A DNA stretch of 64,000 bases from Palsa-1439 sp050015495 (GCA_050015495.1 JBEKBH010000005.1:1-64000), one strand, 5' to 3'. Positions 24,534 to 33,371 are shown, counted from the stretch's first letter. The notes: a model not told the origin generated them from the sequence alone. Program-made: numbers and translations.

Positions 24534-25943
24534 ATGACCACACGCATCGAAAAAGATTCCATGGGCCCGCTGGAAGTGCCGGCGGACGCGTATTACGGCG
24601 TCCAGACGCAGCGGGCGGTGACCAATTTTCCCATTAGCGGCTGGCCGTTGCCGCCGCGGCTCATCCACGCGATGGGGCGCATCAAGCGCGCTGCGGCAAA
24701 AACCAACCTCGAACTCGGCCTGATCGACAAGAAGGTCTCCGACGCCATCGTGCAGGCGGCGACCGAGGTGGTCGACGGCAAGCTTGATGCGCAGTTTCCC
24801 GTGGACATTTTCCAGACGGGATCGGGCACGTCGACGAACATGAACACCAACGAAGTGATCACGAGCCGCGCCAACGAAATCCTCGGCGGCAAACGCGGCG
24901 ACAAATCGCCGGTGCATCCCAACGACCACGTCAATCTTTGCCAGTCCAGCAACGACGTGTTTCCGACGGCGATTCACATCAGCGTGATCGCGGCCATTCA
25001 TGAGGAATTGCTGCACGCGCTGCAACATTTGCAGGAAGCCCTCGCGGAGAAGGCGCGCGAATTTGACGATGTGATGAAAATTGGCCGCACGCATTTGCAG
25101 GATGCCACACCCATCCGGCTGGGGCAGGAATTTTCCGGGTACGCGGCGCAACTGGCGTCCGCCTACGAACGCGCCGAGGAGGCGATTGAAATGCTCGACA
25201 CACTGCCGCTCGGGGGAACGGCGGTCGGGACGGGATTGAACGCCCATCCCGAGTTCGCGAAACGGACAATCGAGAAACTATCCCGGGAACTGGGGATTCC
25301 GTTGCACGAAGCGCAGAACCATTTCGAAGCGGCGGCAACGCGTGATGCCTGCGTGGCGGCGAGCGGCCAGTTGAAGGCGATCGCGGTGAGCCTGGCGAAG
25401 ATCGCCAATGACATCCGGCTGTTGGGCAGCGGGCCGCGATGCGGGATCGGTGAGTTGAAGATTCCCCCGGTGCAACCCGGCAGCTCGATCATGCCGGGCA
25501 AGGTCAACCCGGTGATTGCCGAGAGCCTGATTCAGGTGTGTTTGTGGGTTATCGGCGCGGACGTGTCGATCACGCTGGGCGGATTGCAGAGCTTTTTCGA
25601 ATTGAACGTCGCGATGCCGCTCATTGGCGCGCAGATGCTGGAGAGCGTCCATCTACTGGCGGCGGGGTCGCGCAATTTCGCCGATGCGTGCGTGAAGGGC
25701 ATCGAAGCCGACCGCGAACGGTGCGAGTCGCTCGTCGAACAAAGTCTCGCCATGTGCACGCCGCTGGCGCCCGTGATTGGATACGACAAGGCCGCCGAGA
25801 TCGCCAAGAAAGCCTACAAGGAAGGCAAGACCGTCCGCGAAGTCGCCCGCGAAGTGTCGGGATTGAGCGAGAAACAGCTCGACGAGATTTTCAACCTGCG
25901 CGCCCTCACCGAGCCGGGGATTCGCGGGAAGGGCGGGGAGTAG
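24534..25943 (+). CDS. fumC: Fumarate hydratase class II
   Basis: The 469-residue enzyme interconverts fumarate and malate in the TCA cycle. Seen in sequence are the TGSGTSTNMNTNEV loop, the SSNDVFPTA active-site segment, TRTHLQDA-type GRTHLQDATPIRLGQE, and the superfamily signature GSSIMPGKVNP at residues 316-326. The length and the C-terminal domain are normal for cytosolic tetrameric fumarase C. The ATG at 24534 is preceded by TAAGGAG. The gene follows the four-helix-bundle unit and may have been separated from the nuo operon by it. Confidence 0.96.
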   Translation: MTTRIEKDSMGPLEVPADAYYGVQTQRAVTNFPISGWPLPPRLIHAMGRIKRAAAKTNLELGLIDKKVSDAIVQAATEVVDGKLDAQFPVDIFQTGSGTSTNMNTNEVITSRANEILGGKRGDKSPVHPNDHVNLCQSSNDVFPTAIHISVIAAIHEELLHALQHLQEALAEKAREFDDVMKIGRTHLQDATPIRLGQEFSGYAAQLASAYERAEEAIEMLDTLPLGGTAVGTGLNAHPEFAKRTIEKLSRELGIPLHEAQNHFEAAATRDACVAASGQLKAIAVSLAKIANDIRLLGSGPRCGIGELKIPPVQPGSSIMPGKVNPVIAESLIQVCLWVIGADVSITLGGLQSFFELNVAMPLIGAQMLESVHLLAAGSRNFADACVKGIEADRERCESLVEQSLAMCTPLAPVIGYDKAAEIAKKAYKEGKTVREVAREVSGLSEKQLDEIFNLRALTEPGIRGKGGE

Positions 25944-26091
25944 GAACATCGCGCGTTCCACCCGTTCCCGCTTGTGATTTCACGGCGCACTCTGTAATTT
26001 GCCTTGCTTCATGGTCACGCGACGGCAAATTCGGGCGTATGCGGCGGAACTTGAGTTTGAGTTTCCCGTCGATTGGGGGTAATGTTTCGTT

Positions 26092-26313
26092 GTGACGGTT
26101 GCGAAGATTATTGAGGAGATCAAGAAACTGCCGCCCGAGCAACAGGCGGAAGTGATTCACTTTGCCTACCGCTTGGATGCCGAGCGCCAGTTGAGCGGTA
26201 AAGACCTGTCCGCTTTGGCCGAGCGGATGACGCGGGCCGCCGACCCAGCCGAAGCGGCGCTCGTGCGGGAAGCGATCGTTCGTGGGTTCTACGGCGGGGA
26301 ACCTCATGCCTAA
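26092..26313 (+). CDS. DUF2281-like putative antitoxin-type protein (73 aa)
   Basis: A GTG start gives a short helical protein. Its opening, VAKIIEEIKKLPPEQQAEVIHFAYRL, is the pattern of DUF2281-type proteins that are often antitoxins (helix, LPPEQQ turn, helix). The rest is charged, ending AIVRGFYGGEPHA. It overlaps the next gene by eight bases (ATGCCTAA), typical of a co-translated pair. No DNA-binding motif is evident. The antitoxin role is only suggested by size and arrangement. Confidence 0.5.
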   Translation: MTVAKIIEEIKKLPPEQQAEVIHFAYRLDAERQLSGKDLSALAERMTRAADPAEAALVREAIVRGFYGGEPHA

Positions 26314-26551
26314 AGTTCGGCGGCGTAACATTCCGCCGGTGCTGCTCCATCACTTGCTTGACCGAATTGAGAAGCGCAACATTAGCGCCGACCAACTGGG
26401 GTTGTTGGCCGAATGGCTTGACGAACAGCCGGATGTTCCTGACGGCAAATGGTACAAGAGATTCCCTGGCATGACCGTTTGCGGCGAGGGCGAGTTGGTC
26501 AAGACGTTTCTCATTGGCGGCCAGACGGCGGAAGGTGAAGAGGTTCGATAG
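26306..26551 (+). CDS. Hypothetical protein (81 aa), partner of the preceding gene
   Basis: The frame from ATG 26306 overlaps the end of the DUF2281-like gene. The N-terminal half is basic and helical (PKVRRRNIPPVLLHHLLDRIEKRN). The second half has a Trp/Pro/Asp-rich segment (AEWLDEQPDVPDGKWYKRF) and a short beta-rich tail. I do not recognise a toxin family: it lacks RelE, PIN or HEPN features. The two genes may form an uncharacterised pair. Confidence 0.5.
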   Translation: MPKVRRRNIPPVLLHHLLDRIEKRNISADQLGLLAEWLDEQPDVPDGKWYKRFPGMTVCGEGELVKTFLIGGQTAEGEEVR

Positions 26552-26588
26552 TCGCAATTTCGTTGTATCGGCGCTATTATTTTACGAC

Positions 26589-26966
26589 ATGAGTGTTGAA
26601 ACCCCAACTCAGGCCAGTCCGCGCACCGGTTCGGAGAAGCTGATCAAGCTGACCGAGGCGGCGGGGCGCAAGGTGTCGCAATTGATGCAGCGCGACGGGG
26701 TGGCGGATGGGGCGTTGCGCGTGAAGATCGTCGGCGGCGGGTGCGCGGGGTTGGAGTACAAGATGGATTTCGAGAAGAACCCGGCGACGCCGAAGGACAT
26801 TCTGATCCAGTCGGCGGGCGTGCGCGTGCTCGTGGACGTGAAGAGCGCGCTGTACGTGAGCGGGTCGGAGATCGATTTCAAGGATGCGATGATCGGCGGC
26901 GGATTCAAGATCCACAATCCGAACGCGACGGCGACGTGTTCGTGCGGCGAGAGCTTTTCGGTGTAG
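26589..26966 (+). CDS. A-type iron-sulfur cluster carrier (ErpA/IscA/HesB family)
   Basis: The 125-residue protein has the three conserved cysteines of A-type carriers: Cys52 in GGGCAGLEY and Cys117/Cys119 in the C-terminal CSCGESF. The body (LIKLTEAAGRKVSQLM; SALYVSGSEIDF; GGGFKIHNPNA) is typical. It delivers Fe-S clusters to apoproteins in the cytosol, which suits a region whose main product, complex I, needs eight or nine clusters. Whether it is ErpA or IscA proper cannot be decided. The start is ATG 26589. Confidence 0.92.
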   Translation: MSVETPTQASPRTGSEKLIKLTEAAGRKVSQLMQRDGVADGALRVKIVGGGCAGLEYKMDFEKNPATPKDILIQSAGVRVLVDVKSALYVSGSEIDFKDAMIGGGFKIHNPNATATCSCGESFSV

Positions 26967-27007
26967 TCGCCCGCTGGCAACTGGTTCGCGCACCCGAAAG
27001 CGTGCGG

Positions 27008-27820
27008 CTACAGGAAATCATCCGGCGCCGGCGGCGGCTCGGCTTTTTGCACGTGATCGCGGCAGGCGTTCGACGCGCCGACGAGGAAGATCCCATACAC
27101 GATCAGGTAGACCAGCCAGAGATTGAGGCCGTGCAGCCGCATGGCCGAGTACACGGTGACGACGATGGCGGGGGGCGTACAGGCGTGGATGGCGATGTTC
27201 AGCAATTGCGGGAGCGTCAACGGGGCCGGCATCGAGCGTTCCATCCATGACGCCACCACCGAGAACAAGTAGGCCTGGAGCAGGCAACTAAGCATCCCGA
27301 ACAGCGCGAGCATCACCCAGCCGATCGGCACGAGCAGCCACAGCACGGCGCGGATGAGATGGCGAAAGTAGTCGCCAGTGACCGCGCCGTCCGGGAACCC
27401 GCGCAGGCTCTGCAAATGCGTGCTGACGGGCGTGGGCGCGTTTGACGGCGTCATCCAGTAGAGAAAACTGTCGGCGGTGAACAGGACGCCGAATGTCGCG
27501 TTGGTGTCGGGAGAAACGACGGCGTTGGTGGTATCGAGGATGAAGCGCAAGTTCTCATTGCCCCACGAGACGGGTTGTTGGGCGTGGGTGATGATTTTCC
27601 CGTCGTGGAGGGAGAAGTCCGGGCGATGGTCGTCGAAGAGCCGGGCAAATTCGTCGATTCCGTCCAGCGCCTGCGGAATGGCGCAGATGGCCAGCACCAG
27701 CGCCAGCAGCGGGATCAACTTCACCAGATGTTTCAGCGAGGTTGTCACTGGCAAATCGCGGTACGGGCGATAACTGGCAAACCCGCTGCAGAGCGCGATC
27801 ACGGAGCGAAGAAATTTCAT
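27008..27820 (-). CDS. DUF1189-like membrane protein
   Basis: The 270-residue protein has a first hydrophobic helix (LIPLLALVLAICAIPQAL), then an external domain. The motif DFSLHDGKIITHAQQPVSWG and FILDTTNAVV in that domain match the DUF1189 pattern. Three or four more helices follow, including a long C-terminal pair, and then an acidic/Pro-rich end. The function is unknown. It starts at ATG 27820 and lies downstream of def on the same strand with a 43-base gap, so it may be co-transcribed with it. Confidence 0.65.
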   Translation of the reverse strand: MKFLRSVIALCSGFASYRPYRDLPVTTSLKHLVKLIPLLALVLAICAIPQALDGIDEFARLFDDHRPDFSLHDGKIITHAQQPVSWGNENLRFILDTTNAVVSPDTNATFGVLFTADSFLYWMTPSNAPTPVSTHLQSLRGFPDGAVTGDYFRHLIRAVLWLLVPIGWVMLALFGMLSCLLQAYLFSVVASWMERSMPAPLTLPQLLNIAIHACTPPAIVVTVYSAMRLHGLNLWLVYLIVYGIFLVGASNACRDHVQKAEPPPAPDDFL

Positions 27821-27863
27821 GGGTCGTTTTCGGATTTGCCCGGGACGATGGCGCGCGGGCGGC

Positions 27864-28481
27864 TCACAACGAGGCCAGACCCGCCCGGTGCGGGGTGGGC
27901 GACCGGCGCGGCTTCCTGGCTTTGGGCAGAGCGGCGAGGGTTTCCCTCTCCATCTTCTTGAGCTTACCGTCGAAACTGACGCGGGTGGCGGCGTCCATGC
28001 GAGTAATGAACAGGATGCCGTTCAGGTGGTCGAACTCGTGTTGCGCGGCGCGAGCGAGGAACCCCGTGCATTCGAAGACGATTTCCTGCCCGTCGAGTTT
28101 CTGGGCGTGGACAGTTACTCTTTCGAAGCGGCGGATATCCGCGTTGATGTCCGGGATGCTGAGGCAACCTTCGGATCCGATCTGTTCTCCTTCCTTATGG
28201 AGAATCTCGGGGTTGATGAGCACCAACGGCATGGAGGACTTCAGGTCCTGAGGTTTGCCATCAATGAACAACTGGGATGGTCGCTCGGCGGCGCCGACAT
28301 CGATCACGGTGAGCATAATGGCCTGGCCAACCTGCTGCGCCGCAAGCCCGACGCCTTCCGCGGCGTGCATGGTCTCGAGCATGTCGGCGGCGAGCTGGCG
28401 AATCTCGGGCGTGACGCGCTCGATGCGTTTGCCTTTCTCGCGCAATGTCGGGTGCCCGTATTTGAGGATGTCCAAAACCAC
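27864..28481 (-). CDS. def: Peptide deformylase
   Basis: The 205-residue metalloenzyme removes the N-formyl group from nascent proteins. All three family motifs are intact: GVGLAAQQVG (43-52), EGCLS (104-108, metal Cys106) and QHEFDH (147-152, two metal His and the catalytic Glu). A GTG at 28481 starts the frame (VLDILKYGHPTLR). The C-terminal 35 residues are basic and Pro-rich and extend past the usual end. Confidence 0.96.
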   Translation of the reverse strand: MVLDILKYGHPTLREKGKRIERVTPEIRQLAADMLETMHAAEGVGLAAQQVGQAIMLTVIDVGAAERPSQLFIDGKPQDLKSSMPLVLINPEILHKEGEQIGSEGCLSIPDINADIRRFERVTVHAQKLDGQEIVFECTGFLARAAQHEFDHLNGILFITRMDAATRVSFDGKLKKMERETLAALPKARKPRRSPTPHRAGLASL

Positions 28482-28548
28482 GAAATGAGTATAACCGCTG
28501 GCTACGGAGGCGTCAAAGTAGAAGGGAAAGGCGTGTTTCGGTACCCAT

Positions 28549-28618
28549 TGTAGCGTCGGCTGTCCTCAGCCGATGAATGTCAAGCGCCCCGGATGCGCTG
28601 GGGACAGCGCACGCTACA
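28549..28618. repeat. 70-bp hairpin repeat (MITE/REP-like)
   Basis: Terminal arms TGTAGCGTCGGCTGTCC (28549-28565) and its inverse (28602-28618) match at 15 of 17 positions, with CGCC/GCGC-rich sequence between. It lies between the divergent def and 28701 genes. Similar 'TGTAGCG..GCTGTCC' hairpins are common dispersed repeats in GC-rich bacteria by my recollection. Confidence 0.7.
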
Positions 28619-28700
28619 CCGGCGAGATGCGCTACGGAAAGGCCACGCTTGCCCGCGGATTCCACCCTGTGCTAGAAAATCGGGCGAGGAGGTGCGGTTC

Positions 28701-29216
28701 GTGCCGTTGGAGGGATATCTCGTCAAGTTGCTGGAGCTGATCGTCGCGCCGTTTCGGGATTTTGGGGCGGTGTGGCTCGGCATTGTGCCGCTGTACGTCT
28801 CGCTGCTGCTCGGCGAGTTGTACAAGAGCAAAGTATCGTTCGGCCACGCGGTCGGCAACGGCTTCATCATGCTGTGGGCGGGCGTGAACTGGACGATGCA
28901 CCTCTCGAACCTCGGTTTCTTCGCGTACTTGGGCGACATCAAGAGCCGCACGGCGATCGCGTGGCTGGTGGCGGCGTGTGCGGTCGGGCTGGGGATCTTT
29001 ACGATTGTGCTGGGGCTGCGGAAAAAAGACCGGACGCTGTGCCAGATTCTGGGGCATACGCGGTTCTCGGGCTATTTTCTGATCACGTTGTATCCGATGC
29101 AGGTTGGACTGGTGAGATGGAACTGGCTATCGCTGTCGTCGGTCCTCATCTTTGCATTGCCCGCGTGGCTGTTTCTGTATCTGGTGGGCCGACTCCTGAG
29201 GGTGATGATCAAATGA
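28701..29216 (+). CDS. Hypothetical integral membrane protein (171 aa)
   Basis: The GTG at 28701 sits 8 bases after a perfect GAGGAGG. The product has four hydrophobic segments (about FGAVWLGIVPLYVSLLLGEL, FIMLWAGVNWTMHLSNLGFF, TAIAWLVAACAVGLGIFTIVL and SVLIFALPAWLFLYLVGRLL) and a short basic tail. No family is recognised. The stop overlaps the ATG of the thioesterase gene (ATGA), so the two are translationally coupled. A longer frame reaches 28593 but runs into the hairpin repeat and is rejected. Confidence 0.7.
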   Translation: MPLEGYLVKLLELIVAPFRDFGAVWLGIVPLYVSLLLGELYKSKVSFGHAVGNGFIMLWAGVNWTMHLSNLGFFAYLGDIKSRTAIAWLVAACAVGLGIFTIVLGLRKKDRTLCQILGHTRFSGYFLITLYPMQVGLVRWNWLSLSSVLIFALPAWLFLYLVGRLLRVMIK

Positions 29217-29704
29217 GCAAACTCGAACTTCCCTACACGCGCGACTGTTTCGTCTGCGGCGCGCACAATCCACACGGGCTGCATCTCCGGTTTCGCCGCG
29301 AGGGGGACGAGGTCCGCGCCGACTTCACGCCACAGGCGTCGCACGCCGGTTTCCGCGGGATCGTGCACGGCGGGATATTGTCCACAGTGCTCGACGAAGC
29401 GATGTTTTGGGCGGCGGCGACCAAGAAGAGGAGCTTCTGCCTGGCCGCCGAACTCAACGTGCGGTTCATCACCAAGGTCAACGTGGGCCAACGGCTGGTG
29501 TGCGTCGCGCGGTTGAAGGCGGATCGCGGTCGGCTCTGGGAATCGGAGGCCGAGCTGCGCGACGAGGCGGGGAATGTGTGCGTCCGCGCCACGTGCAAGC
29601 AGGTGCCGATGGATGTGACGGCGATGAAGCACGCCGCCATCGATTTTATATTCGACCCGGCGACGACCGAGGGCATGAAATTGTTCGCGGGGCTGGGGTT
29701 GTAG
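29213..29704 (+). CDS. PaaI-type hotdog thioesterase
   Basis: The 163-residue protein shows a hotdog fold pattern. RDCFVCGAHNPHGLHLRF at the start resembles acyl-CoA thioesterase family proteins, and GIVHGGILSTVLDEAMFWAA is the catalytic HGG...D/E helix segment. A central strand (LNVRFITKVNVGQ) follows. It probably hydrolyses acyl-CoA or another acyl thioester in the cytosol. The last 25 residues (from KHAAIDFIFDPATTEG) lie beyond the hotdog domain and recur almost exactly at 33219-33371. It is coupled to the membrane protein upstream. Confidence 0.85.
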   Translation: MSKLELPYTRDCFVCGAHNPHGLHLRFRREGDEVRADFTPQASHAGFRGIVHGGILSTVLDEAMFWAAATKKRSFCLAAELNVRFITKVNVGQRLVCVARLKADRGRLWESEAELRDEAGNVCVRATCKQVPMDVTAMKHAAIDFIFDPATTEGMKLFAGLGL

Positions 29705-29857
29705 GCGGAGGACGCGAATCAGGAGTCGCCGCGTTGCGGGCGAGCCAATTGTTGCAATGTTCGGATGTGCCCCTAATTCCTACAGGCGCAAAAAGAAAGA
29801 GCCGGCCAGTTTAAAAGCCTGGCTTCATTTGGAGGAGGCTGGGGTCGAGACCGGAGG

Positions 29858-30505
29858 TCAAGCCAGCTTGCGCCGCAGAACAACAAGCCCGGCAACGCCA
29901 AGTCCCAAGAGATAGGCGGTGCCACCAGCGTCGGGAACAGGCGAGCCAACCGTGACCGTCATCTGGTAAGGCCCATCGGAGTTGGGGAAAACGCCATTTT
30001 CATTTGCGAAATACTCCCCAGACACACCCGGTCCAGACAGATCAAGCGAATCAGACCATCCAGTGGAGTCGCCAGTATCCGAGAGACCGATCCAATAGCG
30101 CGTGTTGGCCGCCAGCACCGGGTCGGTAAGAAGCGTGATGGTGTAGTCGTTGATTCCCGGACCGATTGTTGCGTCGCTGATCGTTGCCAACGTGGCGATC
30201 AATGCTCCCGGTGTTGTGCCGGAGTCACTGTACAGCCCCACCGTGAGGATGCCTCCGTCCGCGACAGAGGATTCAGCTATGACGGACACTTGGGGTACAC
30301 CAGACAACGCGAGCGAGAGGCCGGTGATGGCCTGGACGGAGCTCGATGACGTGAAGGAATCATAGAGCGGTCCGAATGACCCGATAGGATCGCTGCCGTC
30401 CGAGGTTGCTCCCAAATTATTGTAGATGGGAACTGCCCTCGCGGACATTGCAGAAGCCACCAAACCGATTAGAACCAGCGTTTTGACAACAGAGTTCGCC
30501 ACCAT
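29858..30505 (-). CDS. VPDSG-CTERM-type exosortase substrate, secreted
   Basis: The 215-residue protein starts at ATG 30505 after a GGGGGAC tract. A signal peptide (VVKTLVLIGLVASAMSARA) leads into a beta-rich Ser/Gly/Thr/Asp body. The body's pattern (LYSDSGTTPGALIATL, LAANTRYWIGLSDTGDSTGW) is that of small secreted beta-sandwich proteins. The C-terminus is VPDAGG, a hydrophobic helix (TAYLLGLGVAGLVVL) and RRK, the VPDSG-CTERM variant of the exosortase signal. It is probably surface-anchored through an exosortase outside the window. Confidence 0.88.
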   Translation of the reverse strand: MVANSVVKTLVLIGLVASAMSARAVPIYNNLGATSDGSDPIGSFGPLYDSFTSSSSVQAITGLSLALSGVPQVSVIAESSVADGGILTVGLYSDSGTTPGALIATLATISDATIGPGINDYTITLLTDPVLAANTRYWIGLSDTGDSTGWSDSLDLSGPGVSGEYFANENGVFPNSDGPYQMTVTVGSPVPDAGGTAYLLGLGVAGLVVLRRKLA

Positions 30506-30936
30506 ACCTACTGTCCCCCTTCGTTCGTTTAACGATAGCAACATTAGTGCCAATGGTTTTTTGCTCTACGACTTGTGAGTGGCAACATTCATATTGCCAA
30601 CGACTTATCTATTATCACAGGCAGCCAGGTGGCCGCGCCCGCATTGTATGTTTCTGTAAGCCTTCCCGACGCACTCATTGTTCTCTACGGTCCTCCAAAC
30701 CTATATCGTTGCCCCTTTCAATCACTTTCATTGACGTTTTCGCGTTCCTGGCTTGTGTAAGAGTTTCCGACATCGCTTGCAGGTGTGACCCTGATTCCTG
30801 CTGATTCCTGCGTCACGCGATGGTCGCGGGGTGTATGTCATATAGGGAATGTCGGACAATTCACATTGCAGTTTTGTCGAGGACGCTGTATTGCAGTCGT
30901 TGAGCGGGACGCAGACAGATCGGAGGTTCTCTTAGC
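30506..30936. other. Divergent intergenic region upstream of the GH28 gene
   Basis: This 431-base gap between two secreted-protein genes has no credible ORF. It holds the small inverted repeat TGGCA...TGCCA (about 30590-30610), a tandem GATTCCTGCTGATTCCTGCG (about 30793-30812), and the 38-base block at 30818-30855 that recurs upstream of the gene at 35593. Promoters for both flanking genes should lie here, but I cannot place them with confidence. Confidence 0.5.
30818..30855 (+). repeat. Shared upstream block, copy 1
   Basis: The core CGATGGTCGCGGGG-TGTA, followed by a GGGAATGTC end, recurs at 35486-35520 with few differences. Both copies lie about 80-120 bases before a plus-strand gene (GH28 and HdeD-like). 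It could be a regulatory or leader element, or a dispersed repeat. Confidence 0.45.
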
Positions 30937-33048
30937 ATGAATCGGAGAACGGCTGGGTTTTCGGGATCGCTAGGAACCAGGAGAATGTGGGCAGTCGCCC
31001 TCGGTTTACTAGGGATGGCCACGCTGGCCCGCGCCGGTACGCCACCGTTGCCGATCATTCCCGCGGGGAGCTTTAACATCACGAGCTACGGTGCGGTCGG
31101 AGACGGAGTTACAGACAACACCCGCGCGATTCAGGCCACCATCAACGCGGCCAATATGGCTGGCGGTGGCACGGTCGAAATACCGGCGAATGGCACATCG
31201 AGCACATACTGGTGCGGTCCGCTCACGCTGGCCAGTAGCATCAACTTGCAGATCGACAGCGGCGCAACGCTGCAGATGCTCCCGATGAGCCGTTGGCCCA
31301 CCGGCACCCCTCCCTTCATCAACGGTTCCAACCTTCACGACGTGGAGATTAGCGGGTTGGGAACCATCGATGGTCAGGGGCAGGCGTGGTGGACGGCATA
31401 CGAGAGCAGTGGTGTCTCGCGGCCGACCTTTATCAACATCAGCGGTTGCACACGGGTACTGATCCAGAGCGTGACGCTGCAGAACCCGCCGACGTTCCAC
31501 CTCGTGGTGAAAGGCGAGAACGTGGGCCTGACGATCCAGAACATTACGATCAACACCTCGTCCCCTTCGCCCAACACCGACGGGATCGACCTCGCCTCGA
31601 CCAACGTCTTGATCCAAGGCTGCTCGATCAGTGACGGAGACGACAACATCGCGCTTGGAAGCGGTAGCGGCGTCACGTCGGACATCACCATCACCAATTG
31701 CACCTTCGGCGCCGGGCACGGCTTGTCGATTGGCAGCAGCCTCGGCGGCAAAGGGGTGAATAACCTGATGGTGAGCAACTGTACGTGGAACGGCACGGAG
31801 TACGGGATCCACATGAAGTCGGATCGGGGCCGGGGCGCCCTGGTGCAGAATCTCCAGTACCTCGACCTCACCATGAACAACGTGAATTTCCCGATCGCGA
31901 TTTACAGCTACTATAACGAGCTCAAAACGCCTGTGAGCAGCATCAACGTCTCTCCGTACATGGCCTCCACGGATCTGGTGCAGACAGTTAACAACGACAC
32001 CCCGATCTGGCAAAACATCACCATCAGCAATCTGACGGCGACCGGGATCGGCGGGAATATTGCGGGCATCATCTGGGGCCTGCCCGAAGCGCTCGTCTCC
32101 AACGTCACGCTGGACGACGTCAACATCTCGGGCCGCACCATGGGGAATGGAACCTTCTGCATGTATAATGTGCAGGGCATCCAGCTCATCGACTCCAATC
32201 TCACGGCGCCCACCACCGGCACCAACACGCTGACGCTCTACAACGCCCAGGTCACCATCACCAACAGCGCCGCCAACGCGAATGTGGTGACAATCGGTGG
32301 CGTGGGATCGCCGTCCAGCAGCGGGCTGTCGCTTTTCAACGCGCAGGCCAGTATGAGCGACGCGAGTGTTCTCGGCGCGAATCCGTTGCTCACATTGGCC
32401 GGCAGCATACTCACGGTGAACAATGATATGAATGCGGGCAGTTTGTCTTCGCTGAATTTCGGTCTGGGTACGACCGTCACGAAAGCGGTCGTGACCGGCA
32501 ACCTGACCTTGAGTGGCATACCTGAACTCAGCGTCTTCGACGGCGGCGGCTTCACCGCCGGCACGTACACGCTGTTCACCTACAACGGTTTTCTAGTATC
32601 CAACGGGAACAGGTTTCTGCTCGGCAGGACGCCCAACCCAAACTTCGCCTACGCAGTGGACACGACCGCCCCCGGCGTAGTGAAGCTTGACGTAACCTGT
32701 GCGGCAGCGGCGGCCGGTCCGATTTCGGGGCCGAACTGGGTTCGCCCGATAGCGGGTGGGGTGGTGTATTCGATATCCAGCGTCAGCGGCGCGACGACCT
32801 ATACGTGGACGGTACCCCCCGGGGCGACCATCGCCAGCGGCCAAGGTACCACCTCGATTATGGTCAACTACGGGAGCTTCGGTTGGCAACAGCACGGTCC
32901 GCATTTCGCAAGTTCCGGCAACGTCACCGTCACGCCCTCCAACGGCAGTTGCAGCGGCACACCCAGCAGCCTGGCGGTGACGGTCAGGCCATGGTGGTGG
33001 CCGCCGTGGTGGCCGTGGCGGCCCAGGCTCGGTACTGGTGGTGGATAG
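30937..33048 (+). CDS. Secreted glycoside hydrolase family 28 (polygalacturonase-like) with C-terminal PKD-like domain
   Basis: The 703-residue protein follows a GGAGG site and has a signal peptide (AVALGLLGMATLARA). The N-terminal pectate-lyase-superfamily segment is FNITSYGAVGDGVTDNTRAIQ. The right-handed beta-helix has the GH28 motifs NTD (213-215), DD (235-236) and GHG (260-262). The usual RIK motif reads HMK (292-294). Residues ~430-590 look like extra beta-helix or autotransporter-like repeats. From ~595 a PKD-like domain follows, then a Trp/Pro-rich tail (RPWWWPPWWPWRPR). It probably cleaves a uronic-acid polysaccharide outside the cell. Confidence 0.9.
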   Translation: MNRRTAGFSGSLGTRRMWAVALGLLGMATLARAGTPPLPIIPAGSFNITSYGAVGDGVTDNTRAIQATINAANMAGGGTVEIPANGTSSTYWCGPLTLASSINLQIDSGATLQMLPMSRWPTGTPPFINGSNLHDVEISGLGTIDGQGQAWWTAYESSGVSRPTFINISGCTRVLIQSVTLQNPPTFHLVVKGENVGLTIQNITINTSSPSPNTDGIDLASTNVLIQGCSISDGDDNIALGSGSGVTSDITITNCTFGAGHGLSIGSSLGGKGVNNLMVSNCTWNGTEYGIHMKSDRGRGALVQNLQYLDLTMNNVNFPIAIYSYYNELKTPVSSINVSPYMASTDLVQTVNNDTPIWQNITISNLTATGIGGNIAGIIWGLPEALVSNVTLDDVNISGRTMGNGTFCMYNVQGIQLIDSNLTAPTTGTNTLTLYNAQVTITNSAANANVVTIGGVGSPSSSGLSLFNAQASMSDASVLGANPLLTLAGSILTVNNDMNAGSLSSLNFGLGTTVTKAVVTGNLTLSGIPELSVFDGGGFTAGTYTLFTYNGFLVSNGNRFLLGRTPNPNFAYAVDTTAPGVVKLDVTCAAAAAGPISGPNWVRPIAGGVVYSISSVSGATTYTWTVPPGATIASGQGTTSIMVNYGSFGWQQHGPHFASSGNVTVTPSNGSCSGTPSSLAVTVRPWWWPPWWPWRPRLGTGGG

Positions 33049-33218
33049 GGACTTGCCGGTCAGTTGGCGGTTGTTGCCTCGACGTTTTCATGGTGGTTTA
33101 CCTTTTGACTCTGATTCAACGCGGCCGCCGCCTCAGAGCTTTCCAGTTTCTTTGAGAAGGCGTTGGTGATGGGCGTCCGATTCATTCCGGCCCGGCGAAG
33201 TGGTTGAGGAAGGGGGCG

Positions 33219-33371
33219 ATGGGGCCGGAGACGAAGGCTGAGCCGAAAATTGTGAAGCACCACAAGCCGGTGCCGGTGGATGCGTCGGAGATGAAGGACG
33301 CCGCGATAGATTTTATCTTCGACCCGGCGACGACCGAGGGCGCGAAACTGTTTGCGGAACTGGGGCTGTAG
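33219..33371 (+). pseudogene. Remnant of a second thioesterase gene 3' end (or 50-aa ORF)
   Basis: A frame from ATG 33219 encodes 50 residues ending KDAAIDFIFDPATTEGAKLF, AELGL, stop. This is nearly the C-terminus of the thioesterase at 29213-29704, but the hotdog domain is absent. DNA similarity continues about 70 bases past the stop in both places (29705-29780 and 33372-33445). It is therefore a duplicated 3' end rather than convergent sequence. The rest of 33049-33454 holds nothing else recognisable. Confidence 0.65.
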
